Below are positions 1-7,899 of a DNA stretch of 64,000 nucleotides, in pieces (the stretch's first letter is position 1; the number at the start of each line of letters is the position of its first letter). The notes beneath the pieces are model-generated. The model was given only the letters and a program-made list of their open reading frames with translations, did no database searches and was not told where the DNA came from. The stretch lies in NCBI GenBank assembly GCA_002840405.1, contig PHAR01000002.1:124001-188000 (forward strand), written 5' to 3'. Position numbers and translations under genes: made by a program. The stretch is from Deltaproteobacteria bacterium HGW-Deltaproteobacteria-8. Lineage in GTDB: Bacteria; Desulfobacterota; Desulfovibrionia; Desulfovibrionales; Desulfovibrionaceae.

Positions 1-276
1 CATGAGCCGGAGGCGGTCAGGGTGGTGAACATCAGCTTTGGCGGCCTGCTTTGCCAAACGCCAGCGGCCATTCTGCCCGGCACGCGGGTGGAGGTCGTGC
101 TGCCCGGGGATTATCCCGGTCAGTCCGGCCTGCGCGTGGGCTGTCGCTCGCTGCGCCTGGAGCGCGACACCGAGAGCGGGCCCTATGAGATCGCGCTGTC
201 TTTCGAAGGCATCGGCGAGGATGTGCGCCGCGCCCTGGTGCGGCTCGTGGAGCTGGATCAGGGCGTGGACGGCTAG
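1..276 (+). CDS. PilZ-domain protein, 3' part only
   Basis: The frame is open from the first base to the TAG at 274-276, so the gene starts upstream of the window. The visible 91 residues contain VNISFGGLL, which fits the second conserved PilZ motif (D/N-x-S-x-x-G) that contacts cyclic di-GMP, followed by beta-strand-like sequence and a short C-terminal helix typical of the end of a PilZ barrel. The N-terminal RxxxR motif lies outside the window, so ligand binding cannot be confirmed. A GGDEF/EAL protein that could act on the same second messenger is encoded at 15688-17523. The family call is reasonably safe; the role (motility, exopolysaccharide or other) is unknown. Confidence 0.7.
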   Translation, partial: HEPEAVRVVNISFGGLLCQTPAAILPGTRVEVVLPGDYPGQSGLRVGCRSLRLERDTESGPYEIALSFEGIGEDVRRALVRLVELDQGVDG

Positions 277-322
277 CCCGGGTGGGCGGTATTAGTGCGG
301 AGCCAAAGGGCGACCGTGCATC

Positions 323-3300
323 GTGATTTCGCTCGTTATTGTTGTCAGGACTCTCCCCTGGTGCTACAGGTTCAGGTACGTCGTGGGGCTTTGCTTGTCC
401 ATGTCTGGGGGTGGGATGTCTGGTCCGGGTGAGTGGCGAAGGGGGAAGAGAGCGCGGAGGTGCAGGCCGCTGCTCCTGCGAATGGCCTTTCTGTCCTGTC
501 TGGTGCTTGCCTCCGTGCTTGGGGCCGGCACGTCCAGCGCCGCACAGGGCGCATTCCCCCGCGCCTCGGGCAGCACCCAGCCGGAGAAGGTCCGCCTGCA
601 GCTCAAGTGGCGGCACCAGTTCCAGTTCGCGGGCTGGTACGCCGCCGTGGACAGGGGCTACTTCAGCGACGAGGGCCTCGACGTCACCCTGGTCGAGGGC
701 CGCCCCGGCATCATCCCGGCTGAGACCCTGGAGCGCGGCGAGGCCGAATTCGCCGTGGATTCCCCGGCGGTGATGCTGCAGCGCGAGCAGGGCCGGGCCG
801 TGGTCGTCATCGCCGTCATCTTCCAGCACTCGGCCAATATCCTGCTGTCCCGCAAGGACTCCGGCATCAGAACACCGCACGACCTGCGCGGCAGGCGCAT
901 TATGGCCGAGCCCGCCACGGACCCGGAGTTCATGGCCATGATGAACAACGAGGGCATGGGGCCGGAGTCTTTCACCCTGGTGCCGCTTAGTTGGAACCTG
1001 GACGATCTCATCTCGTCCCAGGTCGACGCCCAGACCACCTACCTGACCAACGAGCCGCAGGAGATGCTGAAGCGCGGCATCGCGCCCAGCATCATCCGGC
1101 CCAGAGACTACTCCGTCGATTTCTACGGCGACTGCCTGGTGACCTTGGAGAAGCTGGCCCGCGAGCGCCCGGACCTGGTGGAGCGCTTTCTGCGCGCCAC
1201 GCGCCGGGGCTGGCGCTACGCCATGGACCACCCGCGCGAGATCGCAACCCTGATCTTCGCGGGCTACAGTCAGGACAAGCCTCTGGACGACCTGCTCTAT
1301 GAGGCCCAGGCCATGCGCGAGCTCATCCAGCCGGACCTGGTGGAAATCGGGCACATGAACCCCGAACGCTGGCGGCAGATGGCGGGCAGCTTTGCAAGAC
1401 TGGGAATTTTGAAGCCTGATTTTCCCGTGGACGATCTGCTCTACGATAGCGTGAGGGCCAAGGAGAAGGCCAGGGAGCACAGCCTGATCCGGCTTGGAAC
1501 TGCCGCTCTGGGCGCGCTCTTGCTGCTGGGCTGCGGGGTGGGCGTGGGGCTGCTTGTCTTCAACCGGCGGCTTCAGGCGCAGGTTCGGGTTCGCACCGCC
1601 GACCTCGCGGTCAGCGAGGAGAAGTTCCGGATCCTGGTGGAGCACCAGACCGACCTGGTGGTCAAGGTGGATACCCAGGGCCGATTCCTCTACGTCAGCC
1701 CCTCCTATTGCCGGGTTTTCGGCAAGAGCGAGGACGAACTGCTGGGCCAGACCTTCATGCCGCTGGTGCACGAGGATGACCGTGACGCGACGGAGGAGGC
1801 CATGCGCGGCCTCTTTGCCCCGCCGCACACGGCGTACCTGGAGCAGCGTGCCATGACCGCGCAGGGTTGGCGCTGGTTCGCCTGGCACGATTCCGCGATC
1901 CTCGGCCCCGATGGGCAGGTGGCTGCGATCATCGGGGTGGGGCACGACATCACTGAGCGCAAGCAGGCCGATCTTGCCCTGCGGGACGGCGAGCGCCGCT
2001 TTCACTCCCTGTTCGACAACATGGCCGAGGGCGTGGCCCTGCACAGCATGGAGCGCGACAGCGCGGGCCAGGCGGTGGACTACCGCATCGTGGACGTGAA
2101 CCAGAGCTATTGCCGCATCCTCGGGAAGAAGCGGGAGGAGGCGTGCCCCTGGAGAGCCACTCAAGTTTATGGCGTCTCCGAGGCCCCCTACCTGGAACGC
2201 TACGCCGAGGTTGTCAGGAGCGGCCAGCCCATAGGGTTCGAGACGCACTACCCGGAGTTGGGGCGGCATTTCGTCATCTCCGTGGCGCCCTGGGGAGACG
2301 ACGGCTTTGCCACCATCTTCAGCGACATCACCGACCGCAAGGCTGCCGAGCAGGCCCTTTCAGCAAAGACAAGGGAACTGGAGCTTTACTTCAGCAACAC
2401 CCAGGACATGCTCTGCATTGCGGACACGGAAGGCTGTTTCCAGCGTCTGAACCCGGAGTGGGAGGCTGTGCTGGGATACCCCGCCAGCGAGATGGAGGGG
2501 CGGTGCTTCCACGATTTCGTGCACCCGGATGACATGCAGGCTTTGGTGGAGGTGCTCCAAAAACTTGCCGGGCAGACCAGCGTCGTGAACTTCGTCAACC
2601 GCAACCGGGCCAAGGACGGCAGCTACCGTTTCATCGAGTGGCGCAGCTTTCTGGTGGGCAAGACCATTTACGCCTCGGCCCGCGACATCACCGCGCGCAG
2701 GGAGGCCGACCTCGCCCTGCGCGAGAGCGAGGCCCAGTACCGGGGCATCTTTGAGCAGGCCGCCGTGGGCATCTGCCACTGCTCCCTGGAGGGAGTGTTC
2801 CAGCGCGTGAACCGCAGGATGACGGAGATCCTCGGCTACGGCGAGGCCGAGCTCCTGCGCCTGAACTTCCGCGACATCACCCACCCGGACGACCTGGCCG
2901 AAGACCTGAACCACGTGCACCAGGTGCTGAGCGGGCAGGTGTCGGGCTTCGACATGGAGAAGCGCTACATCCGCAAGGACGGAGCCATCATCTGGGTGCG
3001 CCTGGGCGTGAGCGTGGTCCTCGACGGCTCCGGCCAGGCGGCCTACTTCGTGGGCGTGCTCGAGGACATCAGCGCGCGCAAGGCGGCCATGTCCGAGCTG
3101 GCCAAGGCCAAGGTGCAGGCCGAGGACTCCAACCGCTCCAAGAGCGAGTTTCTCGCCAACATGAGCCACGAGATCCGCACGCCCTTGAATGGCGTGCTGG
3201 GCATGCTCCAGCTGCTCAAGGGCACGCCCATGGATATGGAGCAGGGCAGCTACGTGGACAAGGCCCACGATGCGGCCCGGAGGCTCCTGGCGCTTTTGAG

Positions 3301-4267
3301 CGACATCCTCGACTTCTCCAAGATCGAGGCGGGCAAGCTGGTCCTGCGCAGCGCGCCCTTTGCCCTGAACGACGTCTTTGAGATGGTCTCCAATGTCCTG
3401 GGCGGCGCAGCCATGAAAAAGGGCCTGTCCCTGCGCCTGAACATGGACCAGACCGTGCCCGGACAGCTCATGGGCGACGACGCGCGCATCCGGCAGATCC
3501 TCTTCAACCTCGTGGGCAATGCGGTGAAGTTCACCACCTCAGGCACGGTGCGGGTGCAGGCCTGGGCGCGCTCCAGGCGCGGCGCGGACGGGCTCTGGCT
3601 GTACCTGAGCGTGGCCGATACCGGCGTCGGCATCCATGAGGACAAGCTGGCCAGCATCTTCGACCGCTTCACCCAGTCCGATGTCTCCTATTCCAAGAAC
3701 TTCGAGGGGGCCGGGCTTGGACTGGCCATCGTCCGGCGCATCCTGGACCTCATGGGCGGCGAGATCTGCGTGGAGAGCGAGTTCGGCCAGGGCACCACCA
3801 TGATCTGCGCCCTGCCGCTTGCAGCCGTTGCCGGGGCCGCGCCGTCTTTGCGCGACGACATCGACGAGTCTCCGGTGCCGGGCGCCACGCCCCTGCGCAT
3901 CCTTTTGGCCGAGGACGAGAACATCAGCCAGTTCGCCATGCGCGTGATGCTCCAGCGCATGGGCCACAGCGTGCTGGCCGTGTCCAATGGCCGCGCCGCG
4001 CTGGACGAGTTCAGAAGCGGCGTCTTCGACGCCATCCTCATGGACATCCAGATGCCGGAGATGGATGGGGTGGAGGCGACCAAGGCCATCCGCTCGGACA
4101 AAAGCCTGGGCGACCGCGCCGGGATTCCCATCATCGCGCTTACGGCCTATGCCCTGGACGGCGACCGCGAGAAGTTTTTGTCCGCAGGCATGGACGACTA
4201 CGTGACCAAGCCGGTGTCCCTGGGCGAGCTGCAGCGCGCCCTGGGCAGGGTGCGCCGCAGGGCGTAG
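323..4267 (+). CDS. Hybrid sensor histidine kinase with NMT1/THI5-like periplasmic domain, four PAS domains and a receiver
   Basis: Membrane-bound hybrid two-component kinase of up to 1314 residues. In order (numbered from the GTG at 323): signal peptide near 55-75; a periplasmic solute-binding-like domain of the NMT1/THI5/SsuA type from about residue 88 (KVRLQLKWRHQFQFAGWY); one membrane helix near 391-413; four PAS domains starting near 433, 556, 685 and 803; a HisKA domain with phospho-acceptor His949 in FLANMSHEIRTPLNG; an HATPase with N-box NLVGNAVKFT and glycine boxes DTGVGI and GAGLGLAI; and a C-terminal receiver with Asp1241 in LMDIQMPEMDG. The start is uncertain: ATGs at 401 and 416 also keep the signal peptide. 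The sensor domain resembles pyrimidine or sulfonate binding proteins, so a small-molecule input is likely, but the ligand is unknown. No dedicated response regulator lies beside it. Confidence 0.9.
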   Translation: MISLVIVVRTLPWCYRFRYVVGLCLSMSGGGMSGPGEWRRGKRARRCRPLLLRMAFLSCLVLASVLGAGTSSAAQGAFPRASGSTQPEKVRLQLKWRHQFQFAGWYAAVDRGYFSDEGLDVTLVEGRPGIIPAETLERGEAEFAVDSPAVMLQREQGRAVVVIAVIFQHSANILLSRKDSGIRTPHDLRGRRIMAEPATDPEFMAMMNNEGMGPESFTLVPLSWNLDDLISSQVDAQTTYLTNEPQEMLKRGIAPSIIRPRDYSVDFYGDCLVTLEKLARERPDLVERFLRATRRGWRYAMDHPREIATLIFAGYSQDKPLDDLLYEAQAMRELIQPDLVEIGHMNPERWRQMAGSFARLGILKPDFPVDDLLYDSVRAKEKAREHSLIRLGTAALGALLLLGCGVGVGLLVFNRRLQAQVRVRTADLAVSEEKFRILVEHQTDLVVKVDTQGRFLYVSPSYCRVFGKSEDELLGQTFMPLVHEDDRDATEEAMRGLFAPPHTAYLEQRAMTAQGWRWFAWHDSAILGPDGQVAAIIGVGHDITERKQADLALRDGERRFHSLFDNMAEGVALHSMERDSAGQAVDYRIVDVNQSYCRILGKKREEACPWRATQVYGVSEAPYLERYAEVVRSGQPIGFETHYPELGRHFVISVAPWGDDGFATIFSDITDRKAAEQALSAKTRELELYFSNTQDMLCIADTEGCFQRLNPEWEAVLGYPASEMEGRCFHDFVHPDDMQALVEVLQKLAGQTSVVNFVNRNRAKDGSYRFIEWRSFLVGKTIYASARDITARREADLALRESEAQYRGIFEQAAVGICHCSLEGVFQRVNRRMTEILGYGEAELLRLNFRDITHPDDLAEDLNHVHQVLSGQVSGFDMEKRYIRKDGAIIWVRLGVSVVLDGSGQAAYFVGVLEDISARKAAMSELAKAKVQAEDSNRSKSEFLANMSHEIRTPLNGVLGMLQLLKGTPMDMEQGSYVDKAHDAARRLLALLSDILDFSKIEAGKLVLRSAPFALNDVFEMVSNVLGGAAMKKGLSLRLNMDQTVPGQLMGDDARIRQILFNLVGNAVKFTTSGTVRVQAWARSRRGADGLWLYLSVADTGVGIHEDKLASIFDRFTQSDVSYSKNFEGAGLGLAIVRRILDLMGGEICVESEFGQGTTMICALPLAAVAGAAPSLRDDIDESPVPGATPLRILLAEDENISQFAMRVMLQRMGHSVLAVSNGRAALDEFRSGVFDAILMDIQMPEMDGVEATKAIRSDKSLGDRAGIPIIALTAYALDGDREKFLSAGMDDYVTKPVSLGELQRALGRVRRRA

Positions 4268-4372
4268 CCTGGGCAGGAAAACGCTTGGCCTGGCGCTGGG
4301 ATTGGGCTAAGCGGCTTGTCGTGCCGTCGGCTTCATCCGGCCGGTTGCGCTCAAACATGCGAGGAGCACGCC

Positions 4373-4816
4373 ATGACCAAAGACGACGTCGCCGGACTGA
4401 AACACCTGGGCTCCGGCAAGACCAGCTACGCCTTCGAGGAGCCGACTTCCGCCATCCTGGAGGCCTTCCCCAACAAGTACCCGGACCGCGACTACCGGAT
4501 TTGCTTTGAGCACCCGGAGTTCACCAGCCTGTGCCCCAAGACCGGCCAGCCGGACTTCGCCACCATCGAGATCACCTACATCCCGGACCGGCTCTGCATC
4601 GAGACCAAGTCCCTCAAGCTCTACTTCACGGCCTACCGCAACCACGGCTCGTTCATGGAGACCATCACCAACAAGATTCTCGACGACCTGGTGAGCGTGT
4701 GCCAGCCCAGACACATGCAGGTGGTGGCGCTCTTCAACCCGCGCGGCGGCACCAGCCTTACCGTCACCGCCGAATACGTGAAGGACGACGCCGCACCCAT
4801 GGGCACCAGATTCTAG
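4373..4816 (+). CDS. queF: NADPH-dependent 7-cyano-7-deazaguanine reductase QueF (short form)
   Basis: QueF reduces the nitrile of preQ0 to the amine of preQ1, the last free-base step of queuosine synthesis. The 147-residue product is the short unimodular type. It carries the family motif ETKSLKLYF and the catalytic cysteine Cys54 in TSLCPKTGQPDF, which forms the thioimide with preQ0. The ATG at 4373 is preceded by GAGGAG. The gene faces queD-queE-queC, so all four genes from the pterin intermediate to preQ1 sit within 2.6 kb. Between queF and queC lies a composite GC-rich repeat (4829-5148). The downstream transferase Tgt is not in the window. Confidence 0.95.
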   Translation: MTKDDVAGLKHLGSGKTSYAFEEPTSAILEAFPNKYPDRDYRICFEHPEFTSLCPKTGQPDFATIEITYIPDRLCIETKSLKLYFTAYRNHGSFMETITNKILDDLVSVCQPRHMQVVALFNPRGGTSLTVTAEYVKDDAAPMGTRF

Positions 4817-4828
4817 CAGCAGCGAGAT

Positions 4829-4869
4829 GCCTCCGGCGGCCGGGGGCCTGAGGCCCCCGGACCCCCCAT
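4829..4869. repeat. REP-like element 1, left arm
   Basis: The arm begins GCCTCCGGCGGCC, continues into the small palindrome GGGGGCCTGAGGCCCCC and ends GGACCCCCCAT. The same three-part layout recurs at 26749 and 46921 and, inverted, at 5106, 26844 and 46964. It starts 12 bp after the queF stop. Confidence 0.8.
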
Positions 4870-5057
4870 AGGCCTGGGCCGGGGCGGCGTCGGCAAAGGC
4901 GTCGGTTGGGCTGGCTGCAAACAATGCGCGCGGGTTTTTCGTCGAAGACTCCGAAAAGCCCCGCGCGCGGTTGGCCCTTTTTAAGAGGGTTGGCCCTTTT
5001 TGAAGCGGAGACGAAAGACAAAGAGAAAGACTCTCTCCCGTGGTTTGCCCAAAGAAA

Positions 5058-5102
5058 GCCGAAAGGGCTGTTTCAGGTTCTTCCTGAAACAGCCCTTTCG
5101 GC
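5058..5102. terminator. Perfect 20-bp hairpin in REP-like element 1
   Basis: A 20-bp perfect stem (5058-5077 pairing with 5083-5102) closes a 5-nt loop TTCTT. It lies between the convergent queF and queC genes and has no long T-run. It probably acts as a bidirectional terminator or transcript-end protector. Hairpins of exactly 20 bp but different sequence occupy the same place in two other copies (26798-26840 and 28108-28156). Confidence 0.6.
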
Positions 5103-5105
5103 GCT

Positions 5106-5148
5106 ATGGGGGTTCCAAGGGGCCTCAGGCCCCTTGGCCGCCGGAGGC
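5106..5148. repeat. REP-like element 1, right (inverted) arm; encodes the end of queC
   Basis: Inverted copy of the left arm: ATGGGGGTTCC, then the palindrome AAGGGGCCTCAGGCCCCTT, then GGCCGCCGGAGGC. On the minus strand its outer part is translated as the last residues of QueC (ASGGQGA) and provides the TGA stop. Confidence 0.8.
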
Positions 5149-5856
5149 ACTCTTCTTCCCATATTGCTGCCAGCCCGCTGCCCGCAGCTCACAGGCCGGG
5201 CAGGCGCCGCAGCCGTAGCCCCAGGCGTGGCGGTCGCCGCGGCTGCCCTGGTAGCAGGTGTGGGTGTGCTCCAGGATGAGTTCCACGAGGTCCTGGCCGC
5301 CCAGGCTGTGGGCCAGCGCCCAGGTCTGGGCCTTGGTCAGCCACATGAGCGGGGTCTCGATGACCAGGCGCGCCTGCATGCCCAGGTTCACGGCCACCTG
5401 CAGGGCCTTCATGGTGTCGTCGCGGCAGTCCGGGTAGCCGGAGAAGTCCGTCTCGCACACGCCGGTGATGATGTGCTTGATGCCGCGCCGGTAGGCCTGG
5501 GCAGCGGCCAGGGTCATGAAGATGAGGTTGCGGCCCGGCACGAAGGTGCTCGGCAGGCCCGAGGCGGTCATGCTGATCTCCACGTCGTGGGTCAGGGCGG
5601 TTTCGCCCAGCTGCTGGAACACGTCGAGGGTCAGCAGCAGGTCCGGCCCGAGGCGCTTGGCCCAGTCGGGCGAGAGGGTGCGCAGGCCGGACAAAACCTC
5701 GGTGCGGCATTGGAGCTCCACGGCGTGGCGCTGGCCGTAGTCAAAGCCCAGGGTCTCCACCCGCTCAAAGCGTTCAAGTGCCCAGGCCAGGCAGGTGGTG
5801 GAGTCCTGCCCGCCGGAGAATGCCACCAGGGCGCTGCTTTCAGGGTGCGTGCTCAT
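5125..5856 (-). CDS. queC: 7-cyano-7-deazaguanine (preQ0) synthase QueC
   Basis: QueC converts 7-carboxy-7-deazaguanine to preQ0 using ATP and ammonia. The 243-residue product has the PP-loop SGGQDSTTC near its N-terminus and a C-terminal zinc site (HTCYQG followed by GCGACPAC). It is the third gene of a minus-strand queD-queE-queC operon, 15 bp after queE. The C-terminus is unusual: the last residues, SASGGQGA, are encoded by the outer arm of a GC-rich intergenic repeat that also supplies the stop codon. QueC normally ends soon after the zinc motif, so this tail is probably dispensable. Confidence 0.95.
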   Translation of the reverse strand: MSTHPESSALVAFSGGQDSTTCLAWALERFERVETLGFDYGQRHAVELQCRTEVLSGLRTLSPDWAKRLGPDLLLTLDVFQQLGETALTHDVEISMTASGLPSTFVPGRNLIFMTLAAAQAYRRGIKHIITGVCETDFSGYPDCRDDTMKALQVAVNLGMQARLVIETPLMWLTKAQTWALAHSLGGQDLVELILEHTHTCYQGSRGDRHAWGYGCGACPACELRAAGWQQYGKKSASGGQGA

Positions 5857-5871
5857 CAGTGCTCCAGAAAT

Positions 5872-6510
5872 TCAGACGCCGCGCATGTCCGGCGGCCAGA
5901 TGTGCTTGTGCTGCTGCAGGTTCAGGCGCACGTGGAGTCCGTCCTCCAGGATCCAGGCCGCCAGCTCGGACGGGGCCAGGGTCCCGAACAGGGGCGAGAC
6001 GTTGACCGTGTTGCGGGCCGTGTCGATGCGCGGCAGCAGGTCCAGCATGTGCTGGTAGTCGGTGCGGTGGCCGACCACGAACTTGACCTCGTCGCGCGGG
6101 CGCAGGCGGGTGAGGTTCCCCAGGTCCATGCGCGCCATTTCGCCGCTGCTCGGCCCTTTCATGTCAACGATGGCGATGGCCTCGGGCGGCAGCACGCTGA
6201 TGTCCAGGCTGCCGTTGGTCTCCACCAGCACGGTGAGGCCGAGGTTGGCCAGGCGCGCGGCCAGCTCCGGGGTTCCGCCTTGCAGCAGCGGCTCGCCTCC
6301 GGTGATCTCCGCCAGGCGGCAGCCCAGGCCCTGCACCTCGGCCACGATCTCGTCCAGGCTGCGGGCCGTGCCGCCCTCATACGCATAGGCCGTGTCGCAC
6401 CAGCGGCAGCGCAGGTTGCAGCCGCTCAGGCGCACAAAGGCGCAGGGCCAGCCGGCAAAGCTCGACTCGCCCTGGAGGCTCAGGAATGTTTCGCAGACCT
6501 GCAGGCTCAA
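5872..6510 (-). CDS. queE: 7-carboxy-7-deazaguanine synthase QueE (radical SAM)
   Basis: QueE is the radical SAM enzyme that contracts 6-carboxytetrahydropterin to 7-carboxy-7-deazaguanine. The 212-residue protein has the cluster motif CNLRCRWC (CxxxCxxC), the SAM-binding GGEP motif in EITGGEPLLQGG, and the N-terminal substrate segment FLSLQGESSFAG. Its ATG overlaps the TGA of queD by 4 bp (ATGA), so the two are translationally coupled. queC follows after 15 bp. Confidence 0.95.
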   Translation of the reverse strand: MSLQVCETFLSLQGESSFAGWPCAFVRLSGCNLRCRWCDTAYAYEGGTARSLDEIVAEVQGLGCRLAEITGGEPLLQGGTPELAARLANLGLTVLVETNGSLDISVLPPEAIAIVDMKGPSSGEMARMDLGNLTRLRPRDEVKFVVGHRTDYQHMLDLLPRIDTARNTVNVSPLFGTLAPSELAAWILEDGLHVRLNLQQHKHIWPPDMRGV

Positions 6511-6902
6511 GGCGCTTCCCAGTACGTGACGCCCGCGCCCGGGGTCTCGGCCACGTGCACGCGCGAGATGCGGGCCGTGCCGGTGTTCACCCCGGCGGCA
6601 AGCAGGCGCGACAGCTCTTCATAGATGTGCCGGGCGATGTTCTCGGCCGTGGGGTTGGTGTCGGCAAAGGGGAGCAGGTCGTTCAGGAAGGCGTGGTCCA
6701 GGCTGGCGAGGGCCTCTTTGACATGGGCCTTGATGTCGCGGAAGTCCAGGCCCATGCCCAGGCTGTCGAGCTCCGTGCAGAGCACATAGACCGTGACGCC
6801 CCAGTTGTGGCCGTGGGTGTTTTTGCAGTTGCCGGGGTAGCCGTCGAGCCGGTGCGCGGCGCAGAATTCCGCGCTCACGGAGAGTTCGTAGTTGCTTGTC
6901 AT
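6507..6902 (-). CDS. queD: 6-carboxy-5,6,7,8-tetrahydropterin synthase QueD
   Basis: QueD makes 6-carboxytetrahydropterin from dihydroneopterin triphosphate, the first committed step towards preQ0. The 131-residue product shows the PTPS-fold zinc histidines (AAHRL and HGHNW) and the catalytic cysteine in GNCKNTHGH. It is the first gene of the que operon, begins at an ATG at 6902, and overlaps queE by 4 bp. The dioxygenase gene upstream (6953-7741) is on the same strand with a 50-bp gap and could share a transcript. Confidence 0.94.
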   Translation of the reverse strand: MTSNYELSVSAEFCAAHRLDGYPGNCKNTHGHNWGVTVYVLCTELDSLGMGLDFRDIKAHVKEALASLDHAFLNDLLPFADTNPTAENIARHIYEELSRLLAAGVNTGTARISRVHVAETPGAGVTYWEAP

Positions 6903-6952
6903 GGGCCGGATGTAAGGCTTCGTCGCGCAGGCGTCAACACCGTGCCTGGCGG

Positions 6953-7741
6953 CTAGCTCCAGGCATAGGCGGCCATGGACAGCACCCCGAAGGTGTAGCC
7001 GTCGTGCAGGCGCGTTCCCGCGCCAGCGCCAGCGCCAAGGGCCACGAGCAGCGGCAGGTAGTGGTCCGGCGTGGGGTGGTTCTTTGGCCCGTGCGGGCCT
7101 TTCGCCAAGTAGTCCAGCAGGGCGTTCGTATCCTCGGCCTTGCCGGATTCGATGCGTGCGCTGAGCCAGTCGGCGAAGTCCCGGGCATAGGGCACGGGGC
7201 TGGCCAGGAGCTCGTGGCTGAAGGCCTCGCGCAGGTTGTGGGTGGCGTTGCCGCTGGCCAGGATGAGCACGCCCTCTCCGCGCAGGGGGGCCAAGGCCCG
7301 GCCCATGGCCAGGTGGTGCTCCGGACCGAGGTGCGACTGGATGGACAACTGCACCACCGGGATGTCGGCCTGGGGGTGCATGAGGCGAAGCGGCACCCAG
7401 GCCCCGTGGTCCAGGCCGCGCCCCCCGTCCAGGCTGACGGGGATCTGTGCGCCGCCCAGCAGTTTCGCCGCGCGTTCGGCCAGGGCCGGAGCGCCGGGCG
7501 CGGGGTAGGTCATGTCGTAGAGCTCGTCCGGGAAGCCGTAGAAATCGTGGATGGTGTGCGGGCGTTTACCCGAACCCAGGCGCGGGGCTTCTGTGTCCCA
7601 GTGGGCGGACACGCAGAGGATGGCCTCAGGCCGGGGCATGGTCTGGCCCAGGGCGCGCAGGAAGTCGCGGGTGGGCACGGGGTCCGTGACCAGGGTGGGC
7701 GCGCCGTGGGAGACGAAAAGGCTGGGCAGGGGGGAGGTCAT
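6953..7741 (-). CDS. Extradiol dioxygenase of the DODA/YgiD (LigB) family
   Basis: The 262-residue product belongs to the class III extradiol ring-cleavage dioxygenases related to 4,5-DOPA dioxygenase and E. coli YgiD. It has the metal-binding start LFVSHGAP and the conserved segments SAHWDT, LDHGAWVPL and ASGNATHNL. The family opens catechol rings using a non-haem metal and dioxygen; the natural substrate in an anaerobe is unclear. It lies between queD (same strand, 50 bp) and the divergently transcribed roo gene. The family is clear and the substrate is not. Confidence 0.85.
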   Translation of the reverse strand: MTSPLPSLFVSHGAPTLVTDPVPTRDFLRALGQTMPRPEAILCVSAHWDTEAPRLGSGKRPHTIHDFYGFPDELYDMTYPAPGAPALAERAAKLLGGAQIPVSLDGGRGLDHGAWVPLRLMHPQADIPVVQLSIQSHLGPEHHLAMGRALAPLRGEGVLILASGNATHNLREAFSHELLASPVPYARDFADWLSARIESGKAEDTNALLDYLAKGPHGPKNHPTPDHYLPLLVALGAGAGAGTRLHDGYTFGVLSMAAYAWS

Positions 7742-7899
7742 GCTGGCTCCGGGTAGTGTGCAAGGCGTTGTTTTCCAGATAGCACCGCTGCGCGCTTTGG
7801 CAAGCCCCCCCCTGTACAGCGCAGGTCTTTGCGGGCATATAAATCTGTACGCCTTCAGGGGCGAACGCAGGACGGCACCTTAGAAACAGGAGAATTGCC

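Larger units (their letters stand above)
4817..5124. other. Gene-free stretch between queF and queC, filled by a composite repeat
   Basis: This 308-bp interval holds no convincing gene. It contains the left arm of a REP-like repeat (4829-4869), an imperfect GCGCGC-flanked hairpin near 4928-4972, an 18-bp near-perfect tandem duplication (GGTTGGCCCTTTTTAAGA then GGTTGGCCCTTTTTGAAG, about 4970-5003), a perfect 20-bp hairpin (5058-5102) and the start of the right arm. It separates convergent genes and probably ends both transcripts. Confidence 0.7.

Noticed and set aside
32-2269. A 745-codon antisense open frame opposite the hybrid kinase.
   Set aside because: Composition is the usual His/Arg/Gly/Gln-rich shadow of GC-rich coding DNA; the plus-strand kinase has clear domains throughout.
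4906-6624. A 572-codon plus-strand frame antisense to queC and queE.
   Set aside because: Low-complexity shadow; the minus strand carries intact PP-loop and radical SAM motifs.
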